A DNA stretch of 64,000 nt from Spirochaetales bacterium (GCA_016929065.1 JAFGJO010000065.1:21928-85927), one strand, 5' to 3'; counted from the stretch's first letter, positions 9,237-17,962 are shown. Notes: generated by a model not told the origin, from the sequence alone. Program-made: numbers and translations.

Positions 9237-9263
9237 CAGGGTCGGAGGATATTTTTCAAAAAT

Positions 9264-9290
9264 GGGCTGCTGAAAAGCGGCTCTTTTTTT
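9264..9290 (+). terminator. Terminator of amt-glnK
   Basis: GGGCTGCT and AGCGGCTC form a stem with two G-T wobbles around a GAAA loop, followed by eight T. Confidence 0.75.
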
Positions 9291-9390
9291 TATAGTTATA
9301 CTAATTTTTTTTAATGTTTTGAAAGCACCATACCAATTTCATATGTAATTGTATTTATAAAAATTATTATAAAGAAAAAAGAGGTGCATC

Positions 9391-9918
9391 ATGAGAAAAC
9401 CAAGACAATTACGGGAGCATGCAAAGTATCACGTCACCGCTCGGGCGAATCGACAGGAAATGATTTTTCACTCTGAGGTAATAAAGCAATTATTTCTTGA
9501 AACTATATCACGTGCAAAAAGAAAGTTCAATTTCACAATCTATCATTTTTGTATAATGGGGAATCACATCCATTTCATTCTTCAACCCCATAAAGGTCAG
9601 AATTTGTCCCGAATAATGCAATGGATATTAAGTGTATTTGCTGTCCGATTCAACAGCACATTTAAATTAAAGGGGCATGTATGGTATGATCGTTTTACAA
9701 GTAAAATTATTGAAAGTGTACGCCAATTTATTTCAACTTTTGAATATATTACTCACAATCCGCAAAAAGCAAATTTGGTAAAAGATATCTTTTTGTATGA
9801 ATACTGCGCACTGAACCATTATAAACACTCCAACTATAAAATCGTTGATCCGCCGGATACTCTGTTACTTCTATTATTTCCCCAATATATGATGCAGCAA
9901 TTACAGATCACAGATTAA
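9391..9918 (+). CDS. REP-associated-type tyrosine transposase (Y1, HUH)
   Basis: A 175-residue single-strand DNA endonuclease of the IS200/RAYT family. The HUH motif is GNHIHFIL (His59, His61). The opening RxxREHAKYHVTARANRQ matches the RAYT start (YHVTxRxNxR). The segment FEYITHNPQKANLV with candidate catalytic Tyr119 matches the RAYT motif YIHxNPVxAGLV. The ATG has a GAGGTG site. It has no flanking inverted repeats or partner tnpB, so it is a single-copy domesticated type rather than an insertion sequence. The gene is flanked by 10-mer copies, a variant at 9239 and an exact one at 10156. By analogy with RAYT-REP systems it is the candidate enzyme behind the repeat; that link is inference. 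Confidence 0.85.
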   Translation: MRKPRQLREHAKYHVTARANRQEMIFHSEVIKQLFLETISRAKRKFNFTIYHFCIMGNHIHFILQPHKGQNLSRIMQWILSVFAVRFNSTFKLKGHVWYDRFTSKIIESVRQFISTFEYITHNPQKANLVKDIFLYEYCALNHYKHSNYKIVDPPDTLLLLLFPQYMMQQLQITD

Positions 9919-10219
9919 TTGACTTTGTTGATTATTATTCTTTCAACTCTAAAATACAGGAATTAAACATCTGGTAAAAGCAGCATTTGCAGGTTTCTAA
10001 AGTCGAATAATTTCAGTACTTTTTTCTCAGCGATTATTTAATAGCTGTTCGAACAAACAGGGTTCATCACAATTGATTAAAATAATTAATTATTTGTAAA
10101 GTTGAACTGGGGCATCATTATTCTTGTTATTATGTTCAGCTTTTTTATTTTTTATCCTCCGTCCCCAAATACCGTTTCATATTAGGTTTTTTCCATATTT
10201 TGATATTATATTAAAGGCT
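9919..10219. other. Intergenic stretch after the RAYT gene
   Basis: AT-rich sequence with no convincing gene, terminator or promoter. It contains one 10-mer copy at 10156. The frame of the next gene stays open back to 10124, but that extension would run through the repeat and lacks a ribosome site. Confidence 0.5.
10156..10166 (-). repeat. 10-mer copy, intergenic
   Basis: Upstream of the FHA-SLT gene, downstream of the RAYT gene. Confidence 0.85.
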
Positions 10220-11239
10220 ATGAATGAATTACTCGTGACTCTGCCAGCAGGAAATCAGATTACCCTTCAAAAAGGTAAAACAATCATTGGCAGAAATTCT
10301 AACTCCGATATTTCTCTTTCAGACATGCATGTAAGCGGGACTCATTGTGAAATTTACCGAAAGGGATATTCCTTTTTCATCAAAGATTTAGCGTCAACAA
10401 ACGGAACATTTGTGAACGGAAACAGAATAGCAGATGAAGTTAAACTTAAAAACAATGATACTATTTCACTTGGTCAGAAAACTGCCGCATTCCAGTTTCG
10501 AGGTGAACTCATTTCATTCCCTCTCTTGCTTAGAAAAACACGAAACCCTTTTTTCTTCATACCTGTAATTTCTGGCTGTGCAATTATTATATTCCTTTTA
10601 CTCTATTTTCTTGTTTTCATGAATATGGGTAAAATTGATATTCGGAAAGAGATTCAACGGCTTCAGGAAGTGCACGGACCAGGAATGGTTCCTCAAGATC
10701 AAGAAATCATGACCCTAATAGAGAAAACTACAGAACAAGTGAGAAATGACCCCACATACGGGGACACACTGAAAAAGAAACAAAATTATGCTCCGATTGT
10801 GGATCCAATTTTAAAAAATAACAACCTGTCAACAGACTTCTCGTATATAATCTGGGCAGAATCTCATTTTAACCCATTCTCACAAAACCAGTTTTCTGGC
10901 GCACGAGGAATGTGGCAGCTCATGCCTGCGACCGCACGGCATTACGGCTTGATTATATCAAAATCTGTAGATGAACGAATGGATCCGAAAAGATCCACCG
11001 AGGCTGCGGCCTTATACCTGAATGATATCAGCTCAATTTTTGGTAAAGACTCATTCCTTCTGATTTTGGCAGCATATAATGCAGGTGATGGTGCGATAGT
11101 ATATGCATTAAAACAAATTAATAATCCAGATAAAGACCGGACATTTTGGTATTTGTATAAAAATAATCTCATACCGGCCGAGACAAAATCCTATGTTCTA
11201 AAAATACTCGCACTGATGATAATTTCATATTCAGAATAA
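10220..11239 (+). CDS. FHA domain-lytic transglycosylase fusion membrane protein
   Basis: A 339-residue protein with three parts. Residues 15-90 form an FHA phosphothreonine-binding domain (IIGRNSNSD, VSGTHCEI, STNGTFVNG). A single strong transmembrane helix spans about residues 108-130. Residues about 195-335 form a soluble-lytic-transglycosylase (SLT/goose-lysozyme) domain with the catalytic glutamate in AESHFNPFS (about 213), then GARGMWQLMPATA and LAAYNAGDGA. With the FHA domain inside and the SLT domain in the periplasm, it could tie Ser/Thr kinase signalling to peptidoglycan cleavage (inference). I chose the ATG at 10220 since it opens directly at the FHA fold; the AAAGG site is close (three bases), so the start is uncertain. 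Confidence 0.85.
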   Translation: MNELLVTLPAGNQITLQKGKTIIGRNSNSDISLSDMHVSGTHCEIYRKGYSFFIKDLASTNGTFVNGNRIADEVKLKNNDTISLGQKTAAFQFRGELISFPLLLRKTRNPFFFIPVISGCAIIIFLLLYFLVFMNMGKIDIRKEIQRLQEVHGPGMVPQDQEIMTLIEKTTEQVRNDPTYGDTLKKKQNYAPIVDPILKNNNLSTDFSYIIWAESHFNPFSQNQFSGARGMWQLMPATARHYGLIISKSVDERMDPKRSTEAAALYLNDISSIFGKDSFLLILAAYNAGDGAIVYALKQINNPDKDRTFWYLYKNNLIPAETKSYVLKILALMIISYSE

Positions 11240-11254
11240 TATGAAATTATCATC
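11215..11254. repeat. Perfect 17-bp inverted repeat over the end of the FHA-SLT gene
   Basis: The arm 11215-11231 (last codons of the gene) is repeated exactly inverted at 11238-11254 with a six-base spacer; the stop codon lies in the spacer and right arm. There is no T-tract, so it is not a standard terminator. Confidence 0.85.
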
Positions 11255-11257
11255 GTG

Positions 11258-11267
11258 CCTCCGTCCC
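11258..11267 (-). repeat. 10-mer copy, intergenic
   Basis: CCTCCGTCCC, four bases after a perfect inverted repeat. Confidence 0.85.
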
Positions 11268-11273
11268 TTTTAT

Positions 11274-12251
11274 TTACAATTCTTTAATTTCCATATAGAC
11301 CAGTGTCTGATTCAATAACTGATAGGCAATTTCACCAAAGGTTACAGGCCCTTTTAAATCTCCGGTTTTTTTTCCTTCAAGCTCTGAATACAGATAATTC
11401 AAAATACAATTACACGAAAAAACCGTTTTCAGGGATCCTTTTGGGATACATGATGTAAACTCCTCAATATAATTGCGAACAGGCGCGGCAATTCTATACT
11501 CGACACCGGGGAATACCGGCGCATAGAAATTTACCGTTTGTGTATCTTGATCAACTGCCTGAAAACTTACATTGATCATCGATCCATGGTAATCAGCCAC
11601 AAGGGGAAGTTTTGTATCGATCTTTCCCTTCATTAGATAATCAGCAAAATTGATTTGCTGATTATTAACGAAACAATCTTTTACAGAAAATCCCTTTTTG
11701 GGGAAAGTGATGGTATCGCCTGTGCCCTGTGTAAATAAATTTATGATGCCGATTTGGGCGATAAAATTATCCGGCAATGATCCATGAAGGACCACAGCTT
11801 TGTTATCGGACTTTTCACCAGTTAATCCATTAAATACTTTTGGGGTCTCTTTGCCCAAATCAGCCAAATCTATTCCCGAAATCCACCCGATGATTGGTTT
11901 CAGGAATATGTCAGTATAGTTTGACGCATTTTCAGCATATTGAATATGGACATCACTGCTTGCCGGAATAATGATAATTGAACATCCATTAATACTTGCA
12001 TCTATCGGAATATTTTCGAGAGTGGCGGTATTATAATATTTTATTGCTTCAAGCTTCAGATATTCCGGAAGTTCGGTAATGAAGACTTTTCCCCTGGAAA
12101 ACTCACCACCTCCGTCCCCAATAAAATAAGGAATAGTTCCTCCAATCCAATTTCCCTTCGGTAACCTGGATAATAATGCTTCATCGCCAGCCAGACTGAG
12201 CACTTTTCCAGACTCTATATATTTTCGGGCTTCTTCAATTGTAACAAGCAT
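11274..12251 (-). CDS. Conserved protein of unknown function (possibly DUF6976 family)
   Basis: A 325-residue soluble protein without signal peptide or membrane helix. It opens MLVTIEEARKYIESGKVL followed by LAGDEALLSRLPKGNWIGGTIPYF. I associate this with a family of bacterial proteins of unknown function, recalled as DUF6976 but not verifiable here. No catalytic motif is recognised. The start ATG at 12251 has GGAGGAG placed inside the end of the upstream gene, so the two are translated together. A 10-mer copy (12109) lies in frame and reads GDGG. No function is proposed. Confidence 0.7.
   Translation of the reverse strand: MLVTIEEARKYIESGKVLSLAGDEALLSRLPKGNWIGGTIPYFIGDGGGEFSRGKVFITELPEYLKLEAIKYYNTATLENIPIDASINGCSIIIIPASSDVHIQYAENASNYTDIFLKPIIGWISGIDLADLGKETPKVFNGLTGEKSDNKAVVLHGSLPDNFIAQIGIINLFTQGTGDTITFPKKGFSVKDCFVNNQQINFADYLMKGKIDTKLPLVADYHGSMINVSFQAVDQDTQTVNFYAPVFPGVEYRIAAPVRNYIEEFTSCIPKGSLKTVFSCNCILNYLYSELEGKKTGDLKGPVTFGEIAYQLLNQTLVYMEIKEL
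12109..12119 (-). repeat. 10-mer copy in a coding region
   Basis: In the 325-residue unknown gene, reads Gly-Asp-Gly-Gly. Confidence 0.85.
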
Positions 12252-12252
12252 A

Positions 12253-12483
12253 TTAATCTCCTCCGAATAATGTTTTTATATCTTCATTAAAAACCTTTTC
12301 ATATTTAAGAAAAAAACTTCTCATCTCTGCTGAATAACTTTTCAATGCTTTGGATGACGAATCACTTTTCAAGGATCTTGAAAGTCTGGAAATCATCAAT
12401 CCTGCCGCAATTGCCTTAAAATTATGGTTTATCTCGCCTTTCAGTATCTTTATCCATCGCGGATCTTCAACCGGGGGAATCAT
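12253..12483 (-). CDS. Small conserved protein paired with the downstream unknown gene
   Basis: A 76-residue, mostly helical, basic protein starting MIPPVEDPRWIKILKG. The ATG at 12483 has a strong AGGAGGT site five bases upstream; the frame opens a few codons earlier but without such a site. Its stop is one base before the start of the 325-residue gene, indicating a two-gene operon and probably a shared job. No family recognised. Confidence 0.7.
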   Translation of the reverse strand: MIPPVEDPRWIKILKGEINHNFKAIAAGLMISRLSRSLKSDSSSKALKSYSAEMRSFFLKYEKVFNEDIKTLFGGD

Positions 12484-12564
12484 ACAGACCTCCTGCATTG
12501 TTTTTCTATTTATTATTGTATGAATTCTTTACTAAATTGCAAATCTACTTAAAAAATCCGCAGA

Positions 12565-12574
12565 GGGACGGAGG
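12565..12574 (+). repeat. 10-mer copy, intergenic
   Basis: Directly upstream of the xylosidase promoter. Confidence 0.85.
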
Positions 12575-12582
12575 AATTATAA

Positions 12583-12611
12583 TTGACTTGAAAATAAACA
12601 CGGGATAAGAT
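12583..12611 (+). promoter_or_regulatory. Sigma-70 promoter of the xylosidase gene
   Basis: TTGACT at 12583-12588 and TAAGAT at 12606-12611 have a 17-base spacer. A 10-mer copy ends nine bases upstream of the -35 box. Confidence 0.55.
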
Positions 12612-12631
12612 CATTTGCTGGAAAGGAATTC

Positions 12632-14239
12632 ATGAACCAGAACAGACAGTATCACAATCCAATATTGCGGGGATTTTACCCCGATCCATCAATTGTACGG
12701 GTACATGACGACTTTTTCATGGTGAACTCAACTTTTGAATACTTCCCTGCAATCGTCATTTCACACTCCAAAGATATGGTAAACTGGCGGACAATTGGTC
12801 ATGCATTGACCAGGAACGATCAGATTGATCTGACAGGAATTGAAGACTCTCATGGATTTTGGGCTCCCGACATTTCTTTTCATGATGGGACCTTCTATAT
12901 TTTTGTGACACTTCGTCTGAACGGGCATGTAACCGAATCAGCCGGTAAAACCATCCGTAGACAGGTTGTGATATCCAGTAAAAATCCAGGAGGTCCATAC
13001 TCTCATCCGATTTTCATTGATATTGATGGTATTGATCCAAGTCATTTCATTGATGACGATGGGAAACATTATATAGTTCTCAATCCCGGGGCAAGATTAG
13101 TACAATTGAATGACACCTGCACGGCATCTGTTGGAGACCCGGTCACAATATGGAAGGGAACCGGGCTCCCGTGCCCCGAGGCCCCACATATTCTGAAAAA
13201 AGATGGCTGGTATTATTGTATACTTGCGGAAGGGGGGACTGGATATGACCATCAGGTATCCGCTGCAAGGGCCAGCAAACTGTTGGGGCCCTATGAGCCG
13301 AGCCCATATAACCCGGTAATGGTCCAGACCGATCCGTCAGGGATGATTCAGCGTGCCGGACATGGAAAACTGATCGAGACACAACACGGTGATTGGTGGA
13401 TGGTTTATTTATGCAGTCGAAAAAATGATGGGAATTTTACTACTCTTGGCCGCGAGACCGCCCTGGATCCAGTTCAATGGACAAATGACGGCTGGTTTAC
13501 TGTAAATAATGGTAAGGGCCCCAGTACAAAACAGATTTGCCCCAATTTGCCGGAATCCTCCGTCCCCTGCTTCTCTCTTGACGATTTTGATTCAACAACT
13601 CTTCACTCCGCATGGCAATTTGTAAGAAATCCTGATAATGAACTTTGGTCACTTGCAGCACGGCCTGGACACTTGCGACTTATTGCTGCAAATGCACCTC
13701 TTGGCAGTCTTCATGCAAAAAACATTCTTCTACGAAGAGAGCAACACTTTTTTTTCACTGCAACAGTAAAATTGCAATTTAATCCATCACTTCCCGGACA
13801 TGAAGCCGGCCTGGTTGCATATCATGGCAGACACTGCTTTATCAAGATTTTCCTTACCTTTGAAAATGGATTAATTATAAAAGCTGAAGAAAATCGAAAC
13901 GATATTTCGTCATTAATTGGATCCTCCATCCCTCTTTCTAAAACTACTGTCTATCTACAAATGCTGGTGACACGCCAAAAAAGGGAATGTCTGTACAGTA
14001 GAGACAATCATAACTGGATGAGCCTTGGGATAGTAAATGACGCTACATTTTTGTCGAATGAAGGTGTACACATTGGAAAACACCACACAGGGACACTTAT
14101 AGGGATATATGCGACGGACGGGGAGACCGGGGAACGGTTAATTGCTGATTTTGACTGGTTTAAATATATTGGAACTGATGACAAGGAAGACCTCCGTCCC
14201 TCAAACACGGCTCCCACGCGACAGGTGATTCACCCTTGA
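12632..14239 (+). CDS. Glycoside hydrolase family 43 beta-xylosidase
   Basis: A 535-residue two-domain enzyme that removes xylose, and sometimes arabinose, from xylo-oligosaccharides. The five-bladed GH43 domain spans about residues 5-310. Its general base Asp is in GFYPDPSIV, the pKa-modulating Asp in GIDPSHFIDDDG and the acid Glu in CPEAPHILKKDGWYY. Residues about 330-520 form the beta-sandwich typical of xylosidases of this family. No signal peptide is present, so it acts in the cytoplasm on imported oligosaccharides. The ATG has GAAAGGAA upstream. It carries two exact 10-mer copies (13557, 14191) and one near copy (13923), all in frame. apbE follows after 34 bases. Confidence 0.92.
   Translation: MNQNRQYHNPILRGFYPDPSIVRVHDDFFMVNSTFEYFPAIVISHSKDMVNWRTIGHALTRNDQIDLTGIEDSHGFWAPDISFHDGTFYIFVTLRLNGHVTESAGKTIRRQVVISSKNPGGPYSHPIFIDIDGIDPSHFIDDDGKHYIVLNPGARLVQLNDTCTASVGDPVTIWKGTGLPCPEAPHILKKDGWYYCILAEGGTGYDHQVSAARASKLLGPYEPSPYNPVMVQTDPSGMIQRAGHGKLIETQHGDWWMVYLCSRKNDGNFTTLGRETALDPVQWTNDGWFTVNNGKGPSTKQICPNLPESSVPCFSLDDFDSTTLHSAWQFVRNPDNELWSLAARPGHLRLIAANAPLGSLHAKNILLRREQHFFFTATVKLQFNPSLPGHEAGLVAYHGRHCFIKIFLTFENGLIIKAEENRNDISSLIGSSIPLSKTTVYLQMLVTRQKRECLYSRDNHNWMSLGIVNDATFLSNEGVHIGKHHTGTLIGIYATDGETGERLIADFDWFKYIGTDDKEDLRPSNTAPTRQVIHP
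13557..13567 (-). repeat. 10-mer copy in xylosidase gene
   Basis: Reads Ser-Ser-Val-Pro at the catalytic/C-terminal domain border. Confidence 0.9.
14191..14200 (-). repeat. 10-mer copy at the end of xylosidase gene
   Basis: Reads Leu-Arg-Pro in the tail. Confidence 0.9.
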
Positions 14240-14273
14240 TCCTAAAAGTTTTTTACGATAGATTGTTCATCTT

Positions 14274-15338
14274 ATGAAATCATACAGAGTAGTTATCATC
14301 CTTGCGCTTTTCGGCATTGTCATTGCGATACTTGTTTTTTTTGGAGAACCAAACCTCCGTCCCTCGTTTCATAATGACCTGTCCCATCTGAGTATTAAAA
14401 AAATCGACTATAACATTACGGTTTTCACCTGGGAACCACCTGATTGGGATGACTACTATCATTTTGCTGTTCAAAAAGCGATAATTTATGACCATCGGGA
14501 TAAACAGAGCCCTCTTTACAGGCTTAATAACGGAGAAAAGATATCCTCCGTCCCTGAACTCGCTGGAATAATAAAAAGCTCTATTCTTATTGCCAAACAA
14601 TCTGACGGTGCATTCGATCCAACTATTTTACCGCTTACCTCGCTCTGGGCGTTTGACAAGGGGGGGCGGCTTCCCACTCCTGACGAAATTCGGGCCGGGT
14701 TACAAAAAATCGGGTACAATAAAATCCATTTGGATGATTCAGAGGTCATACAATTGCCACCAGGGATTCAGCTCGATCTCGGCGGTATCGCAAAAGGAAC
14801 GATTATTGATGAAATAGGCGACTATTTTGATGACCATGGCTTCAACAATTATTTGATCGAAGGCGGTGGAGATATAATCGTTAAAAACACAAAACCAAAC
14901 GGTGCCCTATGGAGAATCGCACTTCGGGCGCCCCGTATTCCCGGAGTTCCCTTCGAATCAGGAAAATTTGAAAAGGGTCGGCTAAAACCCATCGGTATTG
15001 TAGAAATTGGAAAGCCAGGCCAAAAAATAGCATTGGTCACCTCGGGTGATTATGAACGTGTCTTTCGCGAAAGTGGTAAAATTTATCATCACCTCCTGGA
15101 TCCAAAAACAGGGTACCCCGCAAGAGGTACTGCTTCGGTGACAGTGATTGCATCGACCTGCGAACAGGCAGACGCACTTGCCACAGCGGCATTTGTCAAA
15201 GGATATGATGAAGGACTGAAGTTTCTGGAATCATTACCGAATGTTGAGGGATTGCTCATTAAAGATATAGGAAACGGCGATGTTGAGACAGCAAAAACAA
15301 GCGGGTTCCCGGAATTAATACCAATTACAACAGATTGA
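14274..15338 (+). CDS. apbE: FAD:protein FMN transferase
   Basis: A 354-residue ApbE-family enzyme that attaches FMN from FAD to a threonine or serine of partner flavoproteins such as RnfG/NqrC. Residues 4-22 form an uncleaved-looking membrane anchor, placing the enzyme in the periplasm. Family motifs are GAFDPTILPLTSLW, LDLGGIAKGTIID, EGGGDI, VTSGDYERVF and YHHLLDPKTGYPA, the last carrying the Mg2+-binding residues. No Rnf or Nqr genes are in the window. It probably shares the xylosidase transcript, though no functional link is evident. Two 10-mer copies (14354, 14545) lie in its less conserved first 100 codons. Confidence 0.93.
   Translation: MKSYRVVIILALFGIVIAILVFFGEPNLRPSFHNDLSHLSIKKIDYNITVFTWEPPDWDDYYHFAVQKAIIYDHRDKQSPLYRLNNGEKISSVPELAGIIKSSILIAKQSDGAFDPTILPLTSLWAFDKGGRLPTPDEIRAGLQKIGYNKIHLDDSEVIQLPPGIQLDLGGIAKGTIIDEIGDYFDDHGFNNYLIEGGGDIIVKNTKPNGALWRIALRAPRIPGVPFESGKFEKGRLKPIGIVEIGKPGQKIALVTSGDYERVFRESGKIYHHLLDPKTGYPARGTASVTVIASTCEQADALATAAFVKGYDEGLKFLESLPNVEGLLIKDIGNGDVETAKTSGFPELIPITTD
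14354..14363 (-). repeat. 10-mer copy in apbE
   Basis: Reads Leu-Arg-Pro after the membrane anchor. Confidence 0.9.
14545..14554 (-). repeat. Second 10-mer copy in apbE
   Basis: Reads Ser-Ser-Val-Pro. Confidence 0.9.
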
Positions 15339-15345
15339 TGACCCA

Positions 15346-15356
15346 CCTCCGTCCCC
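15346..15356 (-). repeat. 10-mer copy, intergenic
   Basis: Eight bases after the apbE stop. Confidence 0.9.
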
Positions 15357-15400
15357 ATGGAAACAAAAACCGCAACCCATATTTCCTGAAAAACAGAAAT

Positions 15401-15411
15401 CCTCCGTCCCC
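15401..15411 (-). repeat. 10-mer copy, intergenic
   Basis: Upstream of the sugar-sensor promoter; same orientation as the copy 55 bases before. Confidence 0.9.
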
Positions 15412-15436
15412 TGCATTGTCAATAATCCAAATAAAA

Positions 15437-15466
15437 TTGACATCAGCTGCTCAATAATCCTATACT
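15437..15466 (+). promoter_or_regulatory. Sigma-70 promoter of the sugar-sensor/MCP gene
   Basis: TTGACA at 15437-15442 and TATACT at 15461-15466 with an 18-base spacer; the start codon follows about 33 bases downstream. Confidence 0.7.
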
Positions 15467-15498
15467 TAGCATTATAGTCTCTGAAATAAGGGAAAATA

Positions 15499-17940
15499 AT
15501 GGAACTCAATCCAAAGCAAAAAAAAAGAAAAACCATCGCATTTCTTATCCGCGGACTCACGACAAGTGTGGGAATCAAGATATGGGAAGGGATCTGCGAC
15601 GAAGCAGCCAGAAGAAATGTCAATCTGATTACATTGCTGGGGAACAAACTTGACGGGGATCCTGCCAACAGCATTTATGATCTTGTCCGAAAAAACACGG
15701 TGGATGGGATTATCGCATGGGCTTCATCAGATCTCGATAAATTTGCAGATTATTACGACAATTACGCCGGAATTCCCCTGGTGACGTTAACATTAAAAAT
15801 AAAAAACTACCCGGTGATTGCCATCGATACCTACAGCGGGATGCGTGACGCAGTGGAACACCTCATCACCGTTCACAAGTTTACCAAAATCGGATTTATC
15901 AGGGGACCGGAACACCATGCATATGCAATCGAACGGTACAAAGCATATCTTGATGCGATTGCCGCGCACGGGATACCGAAAGACAACCAGCTTATTACCC
16001 CCTGCGTGGGGTTCACGCACGAGGACGGAATCGCGGGATTCAACATTCTCTGCAAGGAAAGAAATCTCCAGCACGGCAAAGATATTGAAGCTATTGTCAC
16101 CATTTCTGATAATGTGGCTTTCGGGGTGCTCGACGCATGCAAACTATCCCATATTTCAGTCCCTGATGAACTTGCCGTAACCGGCTATAATTTTTCAGAA
16201 CAGGGTATCTGTTCAACGCCGTCTGTGACGAGTGTGGCAATGCCCTTCGAATTACAGGGAGAAAAAGCCGTTGATATTCTCATCGACCTTATGGACGGAA
16301 AAAATACTCCGGATGCAACTCCTTTGAAATCACGGTTCGAAATACAGCAATCGTGCGGGTGCGGGATGCTGAAAACCCTGCAATCCCAGACCTATCACGA
16401 GGAAAGTGAGGAATTCGAGATTGCAGATGATCCGCTCCGGTTAAAGAGACAGCACATAAAGAATATATCCGAGCTTTTTAAAGAACCCTTCAACGAAATA
16501 ATTATTCAGGAACTTGCCGGCCATCTCATAACGAATATCGGGAACATAGACAATAAAGAAATTATTTCCATGGCTTTTTCCGCCAAATTTATCGAGGCCT
16601 TCCAGAAAGACGTATTCGAACAGAAGGAAGGTCATTTTATTTCCGAACTCGAATCGATACTGTCACTTGTAGTCCGCTCAGACGGCGACACAAAAGCATG
16701 GCAGGGGTGTATTTCAATCCTGCGCAACCATCTGAGAAAATATGAGCTGTTTTCCACGGAGTACCTGAAGGGGTTGCATCAGCTTGACCAGGCAAGAATC
16801 ATTATCAGTGAATACACGCGCCGCCAATTCATGAGCAGATCGGTTGTGGTTGAAAGCAGAATGAGCTTTATCCGTGAACTTTCAACAAACATGATTTCCA
16901 CGACCGCTCTGGATAAATTAAAGACAAATTTAAGCAGAAGGATCAGTGATTTTTCGATTGACAATTATTTTCTAGTTCTCTACGACAAAATTCACACGTA
17001 CAAATTCCCCGATCCGCTTCCGCAGACATCTACGCTTCTCATTGCACATGACCAGGATCACGACCTGCTTCAGGAAAGCACTGAACAGGAAACCTTCTTT
17101 ACCCATAATCTTCTTCCCGATTCCATGCTGACACTCATGGACAAGTTCAATTTTCTTATCCTGCCGCTGTATGTCAATGACAGCATTATCGGGCACCTTA
17201 TTCTCAACAATGCCAGAATTGAAAGCAATATTTACCCCCTCTACAGGGATATTTTAAGCAGCGCACTTCACAATATTTTTCTTATCAACGAGCTGTCAAA
17301 AACCCGTGATTCCCTGGAGGAAACCCTGCAGGTTCTGAAATCAAAAGCAAGTACCATTTCCAAAAACAGCGTTACGATCAGCGACCGTGTCAATGATATA
17401 TCCGCCGCTTCGGAACAATCCGCAAGAAGCATCGATACCATCTCCGGGAACATCAATGATATTCTGGAAATTGTCCATCAGGCGGTAAAACTCGGGACCA
17501 GGGCAAATTCACTTATCGCACAGCTGCGCGATCATTCCGACAAGATCGGCGGTTTTTCAAAGGTGATTTACGATATCGCAGAACAGACTAACGTTCTTTC
17601 GATTAATGCCGCGATCGAAGCAGCCCGCGCTGGGGATACCGGCAGGGGTTTCTCGATTGTTGCCCGTGAAATCAAGGACCTGTCGAAGAAAACAGTACAG
17701 TCCACGGAAGATATCAATGGGATCATCAAAATCATCCAGGAGAGTACCCAAACGACATCCGAAAATGTCGGCAAGGTCATTTCCATTATCGAAAATATTT
17801 CAACATTATCGGAAAATGTTACCACAGCGATTGAAGAGCAGTCAAAGACAACAAATAACATCGCATCATTATTAACCGAAGCAGCCGCAGGGACAAAGGA
17901 AATAGCAGAAGAGATTTCCGAAGTCGCAAGCGGAGAATAA
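15499..17940 (+). CDS. Cytoplasmic LacI-type sugar-sensor/chemotaxis signalling fusion
   Basis: An 813-residue protein with no signal peptide and no membrane helix. Residues about 10-285 match the periplasmic-binding-like sensor of LacI regulators (AFLIRGLTTSVGIKIWEGI, GFIRGP, DELAVTGYNF), but the DNA-binding helix-turn-helix is absent. A cysteine motif SCGCG follows. Residues about 460-600 look GAF-like. Residues about 600-813 form a methyl-accepting chemotaxis signalling hairpin with tip AEQTNVLSINAAIEAARAG and GRGFSIVAREIKDLS. It should report an internal sugar to CheA/CheW. The ATG has AAGGGA upstream and a consensus promoter. The aldo-keto reductase gene follows after 22 bases. Confidence 0.88.
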   Translation: MELNPKQKKRKTIAFLIRGLTTSVGIKIWEGICDEAARRNVNLITLLGNKLDGDPANSIYDLVRKNTVDGIIAWASSDLDKFADYYDNYAGIPLVTLTLKIKNYPVIAIDTYSGMRDAVEHLITVHKFTKIGFIRGPEHHAYAIERYKAYLDAIAAHGIPKDNQLITPCVGFTHEDGIAGFNILCKERNLQHGKDIEAIVTISDNVAFGVLDACKLSHISVPDELAVTGYNFSEQGICSTPSVTSVAMPFELQGEKAVDILIDLMDGKNTPDATPLKSRFEIQQSCGCGMLKTLQSQTYHEESEEFEIADDPLRLKRQHIKNISELFKEPFNEIIIQELAGHLITNIGNIDNKEIISMAFSAKFIEAFQKDVFEQKEGHFISELESILSLVVRSDGDTKAWQGCISILRNHLRKYELFSTEYLKGLHQLDQARIIISEYTRRQFMSRSVVVESRMSFIRELSTNMISTTALDKLKTNLSRRISDFSIDNYFLVLYDKIHTYKFPDPLPQTSTLLIAHDQDHDLLQESTEQETFFTHNLLPDSMLTLMDKFNFLILPLYVNDSIIGHLILNNARIESNIYPLYRDILSSALHNIFLINELSKTRDSLEETLQVLKSKASTISKNSVTISDRVNDISAASEQSARSIDTISGNINDILEIVHQAVKLGTRANSLIAQLRDHSDKIGGFSKVIYDIAEQTNVLSINAAIEAARAGDTGRGFSIVAREIKDLSKKTVQSTEDINGIIKIIQESTQTTSENVGKVISIIENISTLSENVTTAIEEQSKTTNNIASLLTEAAAGTKEIAEEISEVASGE

Positions 17941-17962
17941 CAATAAAACAACGGAGTGTGCA

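Noticed and set aside
9391..9918. An IS200/IS605 insertion sequence
   Set aside because: No tnpB, no subterminal hairpins or insertion-sequence ends, and RAYT-type motifs; better read as a domesticated RAYT.
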